A DNA stretch of 64,000 nt from the NCBI GenBank assembly GCA_963748205.1, contig CAVVIB010000022.1, positions 1 through 64,000 of the forward strand, written 5' to 3'. The translations under genes and the position numbers were made by a program. This DNA is from JAIBJN01 sp963748205. Lineage in GTDB: Bacteria; Actinomycetota; Thermoleophilia; Gaiellales; Gaiellaceae. The first letter of the stretch is position 1, and every line of letters begins with the position of its first letter. Shown here one piece after another: positions 53,836 through 61,664 of this stretch. The notes under the pieces were generated by a model. It worked only from the letters and a program-made list of their open reading frames with translations, was not told the DNA's origin and made no database searches.

Positions 53836-54016
53836 AACCACGGAAAGGGGGTGGTCCGACTTTGATTTCCGACAGTACGGGCAGTGGAGGTAGTCGCAAG
53901 TAGGGGCGTGTCCCTAGGACCTAAGGGGAATCGCCTAGCCAGCGTGGGGGACAACCCAGCGCCCCTGCTACTCCAGGCGATCTACCGAACAGGGGGCCTC
54001 CGGGCCCCCTGTTTCT
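53836..54016 (+). ncRNA. Putative structured non-coding RNA with pseudoknot
   Basis: About 180 bases with no convincing protein. A -10-like TATCAT at 53824-53829 suggests a start near 53836. Stems: hairpin ACCAC/GTGGT (53837-53855); P1 GGAG-(G)-TAG with CTACTCC (53886-53893/53968-53974); P2 TAGGGGCG with CGCCCCTG (53901-53908/53960-53967); P3 TGTCCC with GGGACA (53909-53914/53948-53953). The apical loop ATCGCCT (53930-53936) pairs perfectly with AGGCGAT (53975-53981) directly after P1, an H-type pseudoknot. A perfect terminator follows. It is not upstream of a plus-strand gene, so a free-standing RNA is likelier than a riboswitch. I do not recognise it as 6S, tmRNA, SRP or RNase P RNA. A 21-codon ORF inside (ATG 53828) looks incidental. 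Confidence 0.55.
53988..54016 (+). terminator. Intrinsic terminator of the putative RNA
   Basis: AACAGGGGGCC-TCCG-GGCCCCCTGTT, an 11-bp perfect stem with a tetraloop, followed by TCT. The T side is on the plus strand, so it ends plus-strand transcription. Confidence 0.85.
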
Positions 54017-54020
54017 ATGT

Positions 54021-54419
54021 CTAGTGAGGCATGACGCGATAGCGCGTTCGGCCGCCGAGGTGGCCGGTGCGGACGATGCGGACGAGCTCCTCGCGCGAGA
54101 CGAGCTTGTCGATCGGCTCGTCGCCCCAGAGCACCTCGAAGGTGAACTCCCCTTGGAGCTCGTCCTCGAGCCACTCGAAGGTGCGCGCCAGGCGCTCCAC
54201 GCCCGAGTCGTTGAGCGTCCAGCTGACCGCGTCCCACTCGGTGCCCTCCACGAGGATCTCGTGGACACCGGGCATCTCGAGCAGCCACGGGCCCTTCTTG
54301 CCGGCGCGCTCCGCGTCCAGGCGCATGACGTCCGCACGCCGGCTTTCGTCGGCGATGCGCTTCGCTTCATCCTCGTCGAGCCGCTGGGCCGCAACCACGG
54401 CAAAGAGCTCCGAGGTCAT
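54021..54419 (-). CDS. Hypothetical protein (132 aa)
   Basis: 132 residues: helix-rich N-terminus (LFAVVAAQRLDEDEAKRIADESRRADVMRLD), a central LLEMPGVHEILVEGTEWDAV strand region, FEWLEDELQGEFTFEVLWGD, and an end REELVRIVRTGHLGGRTRY. Soluble, acidic, no membrane segment or known motif. Converges with the putative RNA gene. Could be transcribed on its own; upstream is a 27-bp gap to the stop of the epimerase gene. Confidence 0.65.
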   Translation of the reverse strand: MTSELFAVVAAQRLDEDEAKRIADESRRADVMRLDAERAGKKGPWLLEMPGVHEILVEGTEWDAVSWTLNDSGVERLARTFEWLEDELQGEFTFEVLWGDEPIDKLVSREELVRIVRTGHLGGRTRYRVMPH

Positions 54420-54446
54420 GGCCTCAGCTTAGGAGCAAATCTCCGA

Positions 54447-55328
54447 TTAGGAAATAGCCCGGCGAATCTGCTCTTTGACGCCGATCGGCTGGACGCCGTA
54501 GGCCTCGGACACCGGCCGGATGTCGCCGACGTTGTCGCCGAAGTCGAGCATCTCCACTGCCGCGCGGGCGCCGCGGAACGGAGGCAGGATCTGCCCGACC
54601 GTCGCGCCCGCCCTGAGGAGGCCCGGCGGCATCTGGAAGGTGACGCGGCGCTTCCCGAGCGTCTTGCGGATCTGCTCGTGGAGCTCCGCCCAGGTGAGCC
54701 GGTCGGGCCCACCGACGTCGAACGTCCGATTCGGCGCCTCGCCGGACGAGAGGGCGGCCGTGAAGAGCGAGGCGACGTCGTCGACCCAGACGGGCTGCAT
54801 CCGGTGGCGGCTCAGCACCGGAACGACAGGCGAGAAGCGGACGACCTTGATCTGCTGGAGGAGGAGGCCGCCGTCGCGGCCGAAGATGAAGCTCGGCCTG
54901 AAGATGACGTGCTCGATGCCCGAGTACTTGACGGCCTGCTCCTCCTCCCACTTGGCGTTGTAGTAAGGAGCGATCTCCCGCCCCTCCTCGGTGCCGAGCG
55001 CGCTCTGGAGGACGAGGCGAGTCACGCCCGCCTGCTTGGACGCCTCCACGAGGTCGCGCGTCCCCTGGACCATCACGCGCTCGATCGCCTCGGCGTCCGC
55101 GAACGGGGGGAGGGCGACCAGATGGACGACGGTCGTGCACCCTTCGACTGCGCGCTTCAGGCTCTCCGCGTCGGTCATGTCGCCCTGCACGACCTCGCAA
55201 CCCCACGTGCGGAGCTGGTCCTGCTTCTCCGGGCGGCGGGCGAGCACGCGCACCGGCAGCTCCGCCGCGCGCAGCGCGTGGACGACCTTCGTGCCGACGA
55301 AACCGGTGCCCCCGACGACGAGGATCAC
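54447..55328 (-). CDS. NAD(P)-binding epimerase-like protein (NDUFA9-like SDR)
   Basis: 293 residues of the atypical extended SDR type. N-terminal ILVVGGTGFVGTKVVHALRA, then VVQGDMTDAESLKRAVEG and VVHLVALPP. The usual Y-x3-K is seen as PYYNAKWEEE with FRPSFIFGRDG after it. Related to NDUFA9/NmrA-like nucleotide-binding proteins, which may be oxidoreductases or redox sensors. ATG 55328 overlaps the dcd stop (ATGA), so the two are coupled. Confidence 0.82.
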   Translation of the reverse strand: MILVVGGTGFVGTKVVHALRAAELPVRVLARRPEKQDQLRTWGCEVVQGDMTDAESLKRAVEGCTTVVHLVALPPFADAEAIERVMVQGTRDLVEASKQAGVTRLVLQSALGTEEGREIAPYYNAKWEEEQAVKYSGIEHVIFRPSFIFGRDGGLLLQQIKVVRFSPVVPVLSRHRMQPVWVDDVASLFTAALSSGEAPNRTFDVGGPDRLTWAELHEQIRKTLGKRRVTFQMPPGLLRAGATVGQILPPFRGARAAVEMLDFGDNVGDIRPVSEAYGVQPIGVKEQIRRAIS

Positions 55329-55885
55329 TGGAAGTTCTTCCAGTAGCGGCTCGGCGTCGGGCCGACCTGGCCCTGGTACTTCGAGCCGAGCTGGCCGCTT
55401 CCGTACGGGTGCTCGGCCGGCTCGGTCAGCTGCACGAAGGAGAGCTGCCCGATCTTCATCCCGTAGTAGATCGTGATCGGAAGGTTGGCGACGTTCGAGA
55501 GCTCCAGGGTGACGTGGCCGTCCCAGCCCGGGTCGATGAAGCCCGCGGTGGAGTGGATGAGGAGGCCGAGGCGGCCGAGGGAGCTCTTGCCCTCGAGGCG
55601 GGCGACGAGGTCGTCGGGGAGCGTGATGCGCTCGAGCGTCGAGCCGAGGACGAACTCGCCCGGATGGAGGATGAACGCCTCGTCGCCGACCTCGACGAGC
55701 TCGGTCAGCTCCTCCATCTCCTGCTTGACGTCGATGAACGGGTAGCGCGAGTTGCGGAACACGCGGAAAAGCCGGTCGACGCGCACGTCGACACTGGAGG
55801 GCTGGAGCAGCTCCTCCGCGTAGGGCTCGATCCCGATCCGGCCCTCGTCGAGCAGGCGCCGGATGGTGCGGTCAGACAGGACCAT
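55325..55885 (-). CDS. dcd: dCTP deaminase
   Basis: 186 residues, trimeric enzyme that deaminates dCTP to dUTP (some members also hydrolyse dUTP to dUMP). Start MVLSDRTIRRLLDEGRIGI is standard, so ATG 55885 is preferred over the TTG four codons upstream. Active-site stretch GKSSLGRLGLLIHSTAGFIDPGWDGHVTLELSN includes the Ser-Arg pair and the catalytic glutamate in TLEL. The C-terminus GSGQLGSKYQGQVGPTPSRY closes the site. Whether it is the bifunctional type cannot be told. -10 candidate TATAGA lies upstream. Confidence 0.95.
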   Translation of the reverse strand: MVLSDRTIRRLLDEGRIGIEPYAEELLQPSSVDVRVDRLFRVFRNSRYPFIDVKQEMEELTELVEVGDEAFILHPGEFVLGSTLERITLPDDLVARLEGKSSLGRLGLLIHSTAGFIDPGWDGHVTLELSNVANLPITIYYGMKIGQLSFVQLTEPAEHPYGSGQLGSKYQGQVGPTPSRYWKNFQ

Positions 55886-55899
55886 TGGGACTGCCAATC

Positions 55900-55905
55900 T
55901 ATAAG
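55900..55905 (+). promoter_or_regulatory. -10 element of the aminotransferase gene
   Basis: TATAAG, eight bases before GTG 55914. The sequence between dcd and this gene is only 28 bp, so the two divergent promoters overlap. Confidence 0.45.
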
Positions 55906-55913
55906 CTCATGAC

Positions 55914-57197
55914 GTGGCCACGACCCGCACCATCGACCTGAAGACAGACGTGCCCGGCCCGCGCAGCGCGGAGATTCTCGCCCGCAAGGAGCGCGTGATC
56001 GCCGAGCCGCTGTCCATCTACCTGCCGCTCGTGATCGCGGAGGCCCGCGGCGCGCTGCTCACCGACGTCGACGGCAACACGTTCGTCGACTTCGCGGGCG
56101 GCGTCGGCTGCATGAACGTCGGCCACTCGCACCCACGCGTCGTCGAGGCGGTGCGCGAGCAGGCCGAGCGCTTCACGCACACCGACTTCACGATCATCCC
56201 GTACGAGAACTACGTCGGCCTGGCCGAGCGCCTCATCGAGCTGTCCCCGTTCTCGGGCGAGGCGCGCGCGGGCTTCTTCAACTCCGGCGCGGAGGCGATC
56301 GAGAACGCGGTCAAGTTCGCCCGCGCCCACACCGGGCGCAAGGCGGTCATCGGCTTCGAGGGCGGCTTCCACGGCCGCACGCTCCTCGCGCTCAGCCTCA
56401 CGTCCAAGACGCATCCGTACAAGGCGGGCCTCGGGCCGTTCGCGCCGGAGGTCTACCGGGTTGTGTTCAACGACCTGGACGCGCTCGAGTTCGCCTTCAA
56501 GGCCCACGTCGCGGCGGAGGACGTCGCCGCGCTCGTGTTCGAGCCGGTCCAGGGCGAGAGCGGGTTCATCGTCCCCTCCCAGGAGTGGGTCGAGGGCGTG
56601 CGCCGGCTCTGCGACGAGCACGGCATCGTCATGGTCGCCGACGAGGTGCAGACCGGCTTCTGCCGCACGGGCAAGACCTTCGCCATCGAGCACTTCGGCG
56701 TCGAGCCCGACCTGATCACGGTCGCGAAGTCGATCGCCGCCGGCCTGCCGCTCTCGGGCGTGATCGGCAAGGCGGAGATCATGGACGCGCCCGGCGACAG
56801 CGCCGTGGGCGGCACGTACGTCGGCAACCCGGTCGCGATCGCCGCTGCGCACGCCGTCCTCGACGTCATCGCCGAGGAAGGGCTGAACGAGCGCGCCCAG
56901 GCGATCGGAGAGACCATTCGCACGCGCATGGAGTCCTGGCGCGACCGCTTCGACGCCGTCGCGGACGTCCGGGGCCTCGGGGCCATGCTTGCGATCGGGA
57001 TCGAGAGCGGCGGGAAGCCCGACGCCGACCTCGCCACCGCCGTCGCGGAGTCCGCGGCGCGCAAGGGCCTTCTGCTCCTCAAGGCGGGCATCTACTCCAA
57101 CTGCATCCGCGTGCTCGTCCCACTGGTGATCGAGGACGCCGAGCTCGATGAGGCACTCGGCGTGTGGGAGGAGGCTCTGCAGGAAACACTCTCCTAG
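55914..57197 (+). CDS. gabT: Class III PLP aminotransferase, 4-aminobutyrate-type
   Basis: 427 residues, normal length. Motifs: ALLTDVDGNTFVDFAGGVGCMNVGHSHP, GFFNSGAEAIENAVKFAR (phosphate loop), GFEGGFHGRT, FEPVQGESGF, and MVADEVQTGFCRTGK before the PLP-binding lysine in DLITVAKSIAAGLPLSG, then GTYVGNPVA. Best fits 4-aminobutyrate aminotransferase, turning GABA and 2-oxoglutarate into succinate semialdehyde and glutamate; ornithine or acetylornithine use cannot be excluded. No SD; -10 TATAAG eight bases upstream. Confidence 0.88.
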   Translation: MATTRTIDLKTDVPGPRSAEILARKERVIAEPLSIYLPLVIAEARGALLTDVDGNTFVDFAGGVGCMNVGHSHPRVVEAVREQAERFTHTDFTIIPYENYVGLAERLIELSPFSGEARAGFFNSGAEAIENAVKFARAHTGRKAVIGFEGGFHGRTLLALSLTSKTHPYKAGLGPFAPEVYRVVFNDLDALEFAFKAHVAAEDVAALVFEPVQGESGFIVPSQEWVEGVRRLCDEHGIVMVADEVQTGFCRTGKTFAIEHFGVEPDLITVAKSIAAGLPLSGVIGKAEIMDAPGDSAVGGTYVGNPVAIAAAHAVLDVIAEEGLNERAQAIGETIRTRMESWRDRFDAVADVRGLGAMLAIGIESGGKPDADLATAVAESAARKGLLLLKAGIYSNCIRVLVPLVIEDAELDEALGVWEEALQETLS

Positions 57198-57230
57198 GCC
57201 GCGCGGGGCCGTAGGGGCGACACTGTGGCG

Positions 57231-58730
57231 GTGAAGGTCGGAGAGCTGATCGCCGACCGCTACGAGCTCGAGCAGCTCGTCGGCGAGGGCGGCATGTCGA
57301 GCGTCTACAGGGCGCATGACACGGTGCTCGAGCGGAGCGTGGCCATCAAGGTCCTCCACGAGCACTACTCGAGCGACCCCGAGTACGTGGAGCGCTTCCG
57401 GCGCGAGGCCCGCGCCATCGCGCGCCTCGCCCACCCGAACGTGGTCACGGTCATCGACCGGGGCGAGTGGGACGACCGCCAGTTCATCGTCTTCGAGCAC
57501 GTCGCGGGCGAGAACCTCAAGACCGCCATCGAGCGCGTCGGCGCCATGCCGGTCCGTCGCGCGCTCGTGCTCGGGATCCAGATCGCACGGGCGCTCGCCT
57601 ACGCGCACGAGCTCGAGATCGTCCACCGCGACGTGAAGCCGCACAACGTCCTGCTCGACCCGGGCGGCGCGGCGAAGGTGACCGACTTCGGCATCGCGCG
57701 GACGCTGGACGTCGAGGAGGCCCTGACACAGACGGGCACCGTGCTCGGGACGGGCCAGTACCTCTCACCCGAGCAGGCGAACGGCGGCCGCGGCGACGAG
57801 CGCTCCGACCAGTACTCGCTCGGCGTCGTCATGTTCGAGCTCCTGACCGGCGAGGTGCCCTACTCGGGCGGGAGCCTGATGGCGATCGCGATGAAGCACG
57901 TCAACGACCCCGTGCCGAGCGTGCGCGAGCGCCGGCCGGAGGTCTCCGAGAGGCTGGACTCCGTCGTCGCCTGCGCGATGGCCAAGAGCCCCGAGGACAG
58001 GTTCCCCTCCATGCAGGCGATGGTGACCGCGCTCGAGGCCTGCCTCGCAGACCTCCCCGACGAGGACCGCTTTCGCGACCGGCCGGAGGACACCGGGGTC
58101 ATCGCCCCGCCGGCCCCGCCCACCCGAACCGTGGCGACGCCGCCTCCAGCCGCTCGTCCCGACCGCCGGCGGCCGCGGCGTGCCGGCGGCCTGCGCCTGC
58201 TCGTTCTCCTGCTCGGGATCGCCGGGGTGATCGCGGCGGGCCTGATCGCGCTCGAGGCGACGCGCGACGACGGAGTGACAGGTCTGCTCGACGGCCCGGG
58301 AGGCGGAGGAGGGAGCGAGACCCGCGTCCCGCTCCAGGCCGTCGACGACTTCGACCCGCGCGGAGACAACGGAGAGCATCCGGAGGCGGTGCCGGCTGCA
58401 AGCGACGGCAACCGGGAGACCTTCTGGACGACCGAGACCTACAACACCTTCGAGAAGGACGGAGTCGGGATCGTGCTGGACGCCGGGAGCCCGGTGGAGC
58501 TCTCGCGGCTGACGGTGGTCACCGACACTCCGGGCTTCACCGCCATGATCCTCGCCGCGCCGACGCGACGCGATGACTTCGAGGATGTCTCCGAGCCGCT
58601 CGAGGTCAAGGGGCGCACCTCGTTCGAGGTCGACACGCGCGGCGAGGAGCTCCGCTACTACGTGGTCTGGATCACCGAGCTCGACGGCACCGCGCACATC
58701 AATGAGGTGCGCGGCTTCCGCGAGAGCTAG
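57231..58730 (+). CDS. Ser/Thr protein kinase with discoidin-like ectodomain
   Basis: About 499 residues. Kinase domain about 8-265: VGEGGMSSVY, VAIKVLHEH lysine, EIVHRDVKPHNVLLD, VTDFGIARTL and LSPEQANGGRG. Pro/Arg-rich linker, then one transmembrane helix (LLVLLLGIAGVIAAGLIAL, about residue 325). The outside part has DGNRETFWTTETYN and VEVDTRGEELRYYVVWITEL, resembling the discoidin/F5-8-type C fold that binds carbohydrate, unlike PASTA. GTG 57231 is preferred over the GTG two codons upstream because GACACT lies six bases before it. Converges with ddl in a shared CTAG. Confidence 0.9.
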   Translation: MKVGELIADRYELEQLVGEGGMSSVYRAHDTVLERSVAIKVLHEHYSSDPEYVERFRREARAIARLAHPNVVTVIDRGEWDDRQFIVFEHVAGENLKTAIERVGAMPVRRALVLGIQIARALAYAHELEIVHRDVKPHNVLLDPGGAAKVTDFGIARTLDVEEALTQTGTVLGTGQYLSPEQANGGRGDERSDQYSLGVVMFELLTGEVPYSGGSLMAIAMKHVNDPVPSVRERRPEVSERLDSVVACAMAKSPEDRFPSMQAMVTALEACLADLPDEDRFRDRPEDTGVIAPPAPPTRTVATPPPAARPDRRRPRRAGGLRLLVLLLGIAGVIAAGLIALEATRDDGVTGLLDGPGGGGGSETRVPLQAVDDFDPRGDNGEHPEAVPAASDGNRETFWTTETYNTFEKDGVGIVLDAGSPVELSRLTVVTDTPGFTAMILAAPTRRDDFEDVSEPLEVKGRTSFEVDTRGEELRYYVVWITELDGTAHINEVRGFRES

Positions 58731-59654
58731 TAGCGAAGGGCGGCGCGGCGGTCGCGGCGCTCCAGGGCCAGCTCGACGAGGCGGTCGAGGAGCTCGGGAT
58801 ACGGGAGGCCGCTCGCCTCGAAGAGCTTCGCGTACACGCTCGTCGCCGTGAAGCCCGGGATCGTGTTGAGCTCGTTGACGACGACCTCGCCCTCGGGTCG
58901 CACGAAGAAGTCGACGCGGGCCATGCCCTCGCAGTCGGAGGCGACGAACGACGCGACGGCCAGCTCCTGCACGCGGGCGACGGACTCCTCCGAGATCCGC
59001 GGCGGCACGACCAGCTCCATGCCGCCGTCTGCGTACTTGGCCTCGTAGTCGTACCAGTCGCTGGCGAGCGGGACGATCTCGCCGGGCGTCGACGCCACGG
59101 GGTCGGCGTTGCCGAGCACGCTGCACTCGACCTCGACGCCCTCGACGAACTCCTCCACGAGGATCTTCTCGTCGTGGGCGAGCGCGAGCTTGACCGCCGG
59201 GAGGAAGTCGCCCTCGGCGCGGACGACGCTGATCCCGACGCTCGACCCCAGGCGTGCGGGCTTGACGACGCACGGGAAGCCAGAAGGGGCTCGCCGCCTC
59301 GTCACCGGTACGGAGAGTCAGGCTGCGCGCCACGGGGATGCCCTTGTCGCGCATGACCGACTTGAAGAGGTCCTTGTCCATACAGAGCCCCGAAGCCGTC
59401 ACGCCGGCTCCCACGTAGGCGACCTCGGCGAGCTCGAGCACCCCCTGCACCGCCCCGTCCTCGCCGAACGGACCGTGCAGGACGGGGAAGAAGACGTCGA
59501 TCCCCCGGGCCTGATCCGCCGGGAGGTGCCACGGGCCCTCGCGCGGGATCTCGAACGAGACGACGTCGTAGCGCTCCGCGTCGAGCCCTTCGATGACCGA
59601 GCGCGCCGAGTTGAGCGAGACCTCGTGCTCGCTCGAGCGGCCACCCATGAGCAC
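58727..59654 (-). CDS. ddl: D-alanine-D-alanine ligase, one frameshift
   Basis: About 308 residues, ATP-grasp ligase that makes D-Ala-D-Ala for peptidoglycan. N-terminal VLMGGRSSEHEVSLNSARSV, FPVLHGPFGEDG, then after a shift near 59,290 FPCVVKPARLGSSVGISVV (the P-loop lysine and small loop), and GMARVDFFVRPEGEVVVNELNTIPGFT with the metal-binding Glu and Asn. One extra base breaks the frame in SPFGFPCVV. GTG 59654 is the nearest legal start; homologues begin about four residues earlier at a CTG. Follows the PASTA kinase gene on the same strand. Confidence 0.92.
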
Positions 59655-59685
59655 CGCTACGCGCAGCCTGGCGATCGCGTCGCTC

Positions 59686-61641
59686 CTAGCAGGTCGCCTG
59701 GCCGACCTTGATCGTCACGGTCGACCCGGATTCGACGAGCGTGTTGGCCTCCGGGTCGGTGTCCTGGACGAAGCCGACCTGCTCCGGGTCGGTGACGACG
59801 ACGCACTCGCTCTCGACGTTGAACCCCAGCTCGTCGAGCGCGTCGGTCGCGTCTCCCTCCGACAGGCCCTCCACAGCCGGTACTCGAACCTGCTCGGGCC
59901 CCGTCGAGATGGTGATCTGCACCGTCGAGCCGCGCGCCGCCTCGAAGCCCGGGTCCGGGTTCTGGGCGGAGACCAGGCCCTCGGGCGTGTCGCTCGAAGG
60001 CGCCTGCACGACCTCGACCTGGAAGCCGGCCGTCTCGAGCTCGCTCCGCGCGCTCGCCTCATCCTGCTGGAGGACGTCGGGCACCGCGACGAGCTGTGCG
60101 CCCTTCGACACCCTGACGGTCACGGTGCTCCCCTCGTCCACGATGGTGCCCGCCTTCGGGTCCAGGGACACGACGGTGCCCGGCTGACGCTGCTGCGAGA
60201 AGACGTCCACGCGCTGGGGTTCGAGCCCCAGCTCCTCCAGGGTGTCCACCGCCTCCCCGTAGGTCTTGCCCGCCAGGGCGGGCACCTCCACCTCGTTCGG
60301 CCCTGTCGAGACGATGATCGTGACCGTGTCGCCCTTGGCGATTCGGCTGCCCGCGGGCGGAGTCTGCTCGATGACGAGGCCCTGCTCGACCTCGGTCGAC
60401 GCCTGCTCCTCGACCGCCGCCTCCAGCTCGGCCTCTTCGATGCGTTGGACTGCAAGGTCCCGTTCGATTCCCACGACGTTCGGGACGCCGACCGGCTCGG
60501 CAGCCTCGAGCTGGTCCTGGATCTGGTTGTAGACCCACCAGCCGGCGAGGACTGCGGCGGCGAGCAGGAGCGCGACCAGGAGCCAGGGCACCCAGCGCTT
60601 GCGCCTCCGCGGAGGCTCGTCGTAGGGGCTGCTCGGCGGGTACGTCGGAGGGCGCCGTTGCGGAGGAGGCGCCGGCGGTGCAGCCACGCGCGTCGGGCTC
60701 TCGGAGAGCAGCTCCGTTTCGTTGCCGATCGCCGCGCCGGCCAGGATGGCCGTGGCCGCGGTGGCGGTCGAGCGCGAGATCGGGAGGCCGGCCTCGACGC
60801 GCTCGAGGTCCTCGATGAACTCCTCGGCCGTCTGGTAGCGGTCGGCCGGGTCCTTGGCCAGCGCGCGCAGGACGATCTGGTCGAGCTCGGGCGGGATCTC
60901 GGGCCGGAGGCTCGAGGGCGGCTTCGGCAGCTCGTTCACGTGCTTCATGGCGATCTCGATCGCCGAGTCGCCCGTGAACGGCACCTTGCCCGTGAGCATC
61001 TCGTAGAGCACGACGCCTGCCGAGTAGAGGTCGGAGGCGGCCGTCACCGGAGCGCCGCGCGCCTGCTCGGGCGAGAGGTACTGCGCCGTGCCCATGATCG
61101 AGCCGGCCTCGGTCATCTGCGAGGCGCCGTGGCGCGCGATCCCGAAGTCCGTCACCTTCAGCCGCGGCTCGTTCGCCTTCACCTGCTGGTCGGCGGAGAC
61201 GAGCACGTTGTGCGGCTTGATGTCGCGGTGGATGATCCCGTGCCGGTGCGCGAAGCGCAGCGCCTCCAGGAGCTGCTTGGCGTACCCGATCGCCGTGTCG
61301 ACCGGGAGCGCGCCGTGGGTCATGATCAGCTCCTTGAGGCTGCGGCCCTCGATCACCTCCATGGCGATGTAGTACGTCCCCTCGGCCTCCCCGCGGTCAT
61401 AGATGGAGACGATGTTCGGATGGGACAGGCTCGCGGCCGACTTCGCCTCGCGGCGGAAGCGCTCGATGAAGAGGTCGTCGCCCGCGTAGCGCTCGTTGAG
61501 GATCTTGATGGCGACGCGGCGCCCGAGCTCCTCGTCCTCGGCGAGATAGACGTTGGCCATGCCGCCGGAGCCGAGCTTGCGCAGGATCCGGTAGCGGCCG
61601 TCGAAGAGCGTGTTGATCAGGGTGTCGGAGAGGCCGGCCAT
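59686..61641 (-). CDS. pknB: Ser/Thr protein kinase with four PASTA domains (PknB-type)
   Basis: 651 residues. Kinase domain about 14-280 (LGSGGMANVYLAED, IIHRDIKPHNVLV, VTDFGIARHGA, LSPEQARG). Pro-rich linker and one membrane helix (WLLVALLLAAAVLAGWWVY). Four outside PASTA units of about 65 residues, each starting V-P: VPNVVGIERDLA, VPALAGKTYGEA, VPDVLQQDEASA and VPAVEGLSEGDA. PASTA units bind muropeptides or lipid II and couple the kinase to wall growth. Stop cta at 59686; 23 bp after pbpA. Chain and gene order rodA-pbpA-pknB are the standard actinobacterial set. Confidence 0.96.
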   Translation of the reverse strand: MAGLSDTLINTLFDGRYRILRKLGSGGMANVYLAEDEELGRRVAIKILNERYAGDDLFIERFRREAKSAASLSHPNIVSIYDRGEAEGTYYIAMEVIEGRSLKELIMTHGALPVDTAIGYAKQLLEALRFAHRHGIIHRDIKPHNVLVSADQQVKANEPRLKVTDFGIARHGASQMTEAGSIMGTAQYLSPEQARGAPVTAASDLYSAGVVLYEMLTGKVPFTGDSAIEIAMKHVNELPKPPSSLRPEIPPELDQIVLRALAKDPADRYQTAEEFIEDLERVEAGLPISRSTATAATAILAGAAIGNETELLSESPTRVAAPPAPPPQRRPPTYPPSSPYDEPPRRRKRWVPWLLVALLLAAAVLAGWWVYNQIQDQLEAAEPVGVPNVVGIERDLAVQRIEEAELEAAVEEQASTEVEQGLVIEQTPPAGSRIAKGDTVTIIVSTGPNEVEVPALAGKTYGEAVDTLEELGLEPQRVDVFSQQRQPGTVVSLDPKAGTIVDEGSTVTVRVSKGAQLVAVPDVLQQDEASARSELETAGFQVEVVQAPSSDTPEGLVSAQNPDPGFEAARGSTVQITISTGPEQVRVPAVEGLSEGDATDALDELGFNVESECVVVTDPEQVGFVQDTDPEANTLVESGSTVTIKVGQATC

Positions 61642-61664
61642 GGCTGTTGGACCTTCGACAGAGG

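Noticed and set aside
53828..53893. 21-codon ORF at the start of the putative RNA
   Set aside because: No Shine-Dalgarno site, no hydrophobic or other recognisable pattern, and it runs into the P1 stem; treated as incidental.
53836..54016. Known RNA classes (6S, tmRNA, SRP, RNase P, TPP/cobalamin riboswitch)
   Set aside because: None of their conserved sequence blocks was found, the ends do not pair as in 6S, and no gene follows on the plus strand.
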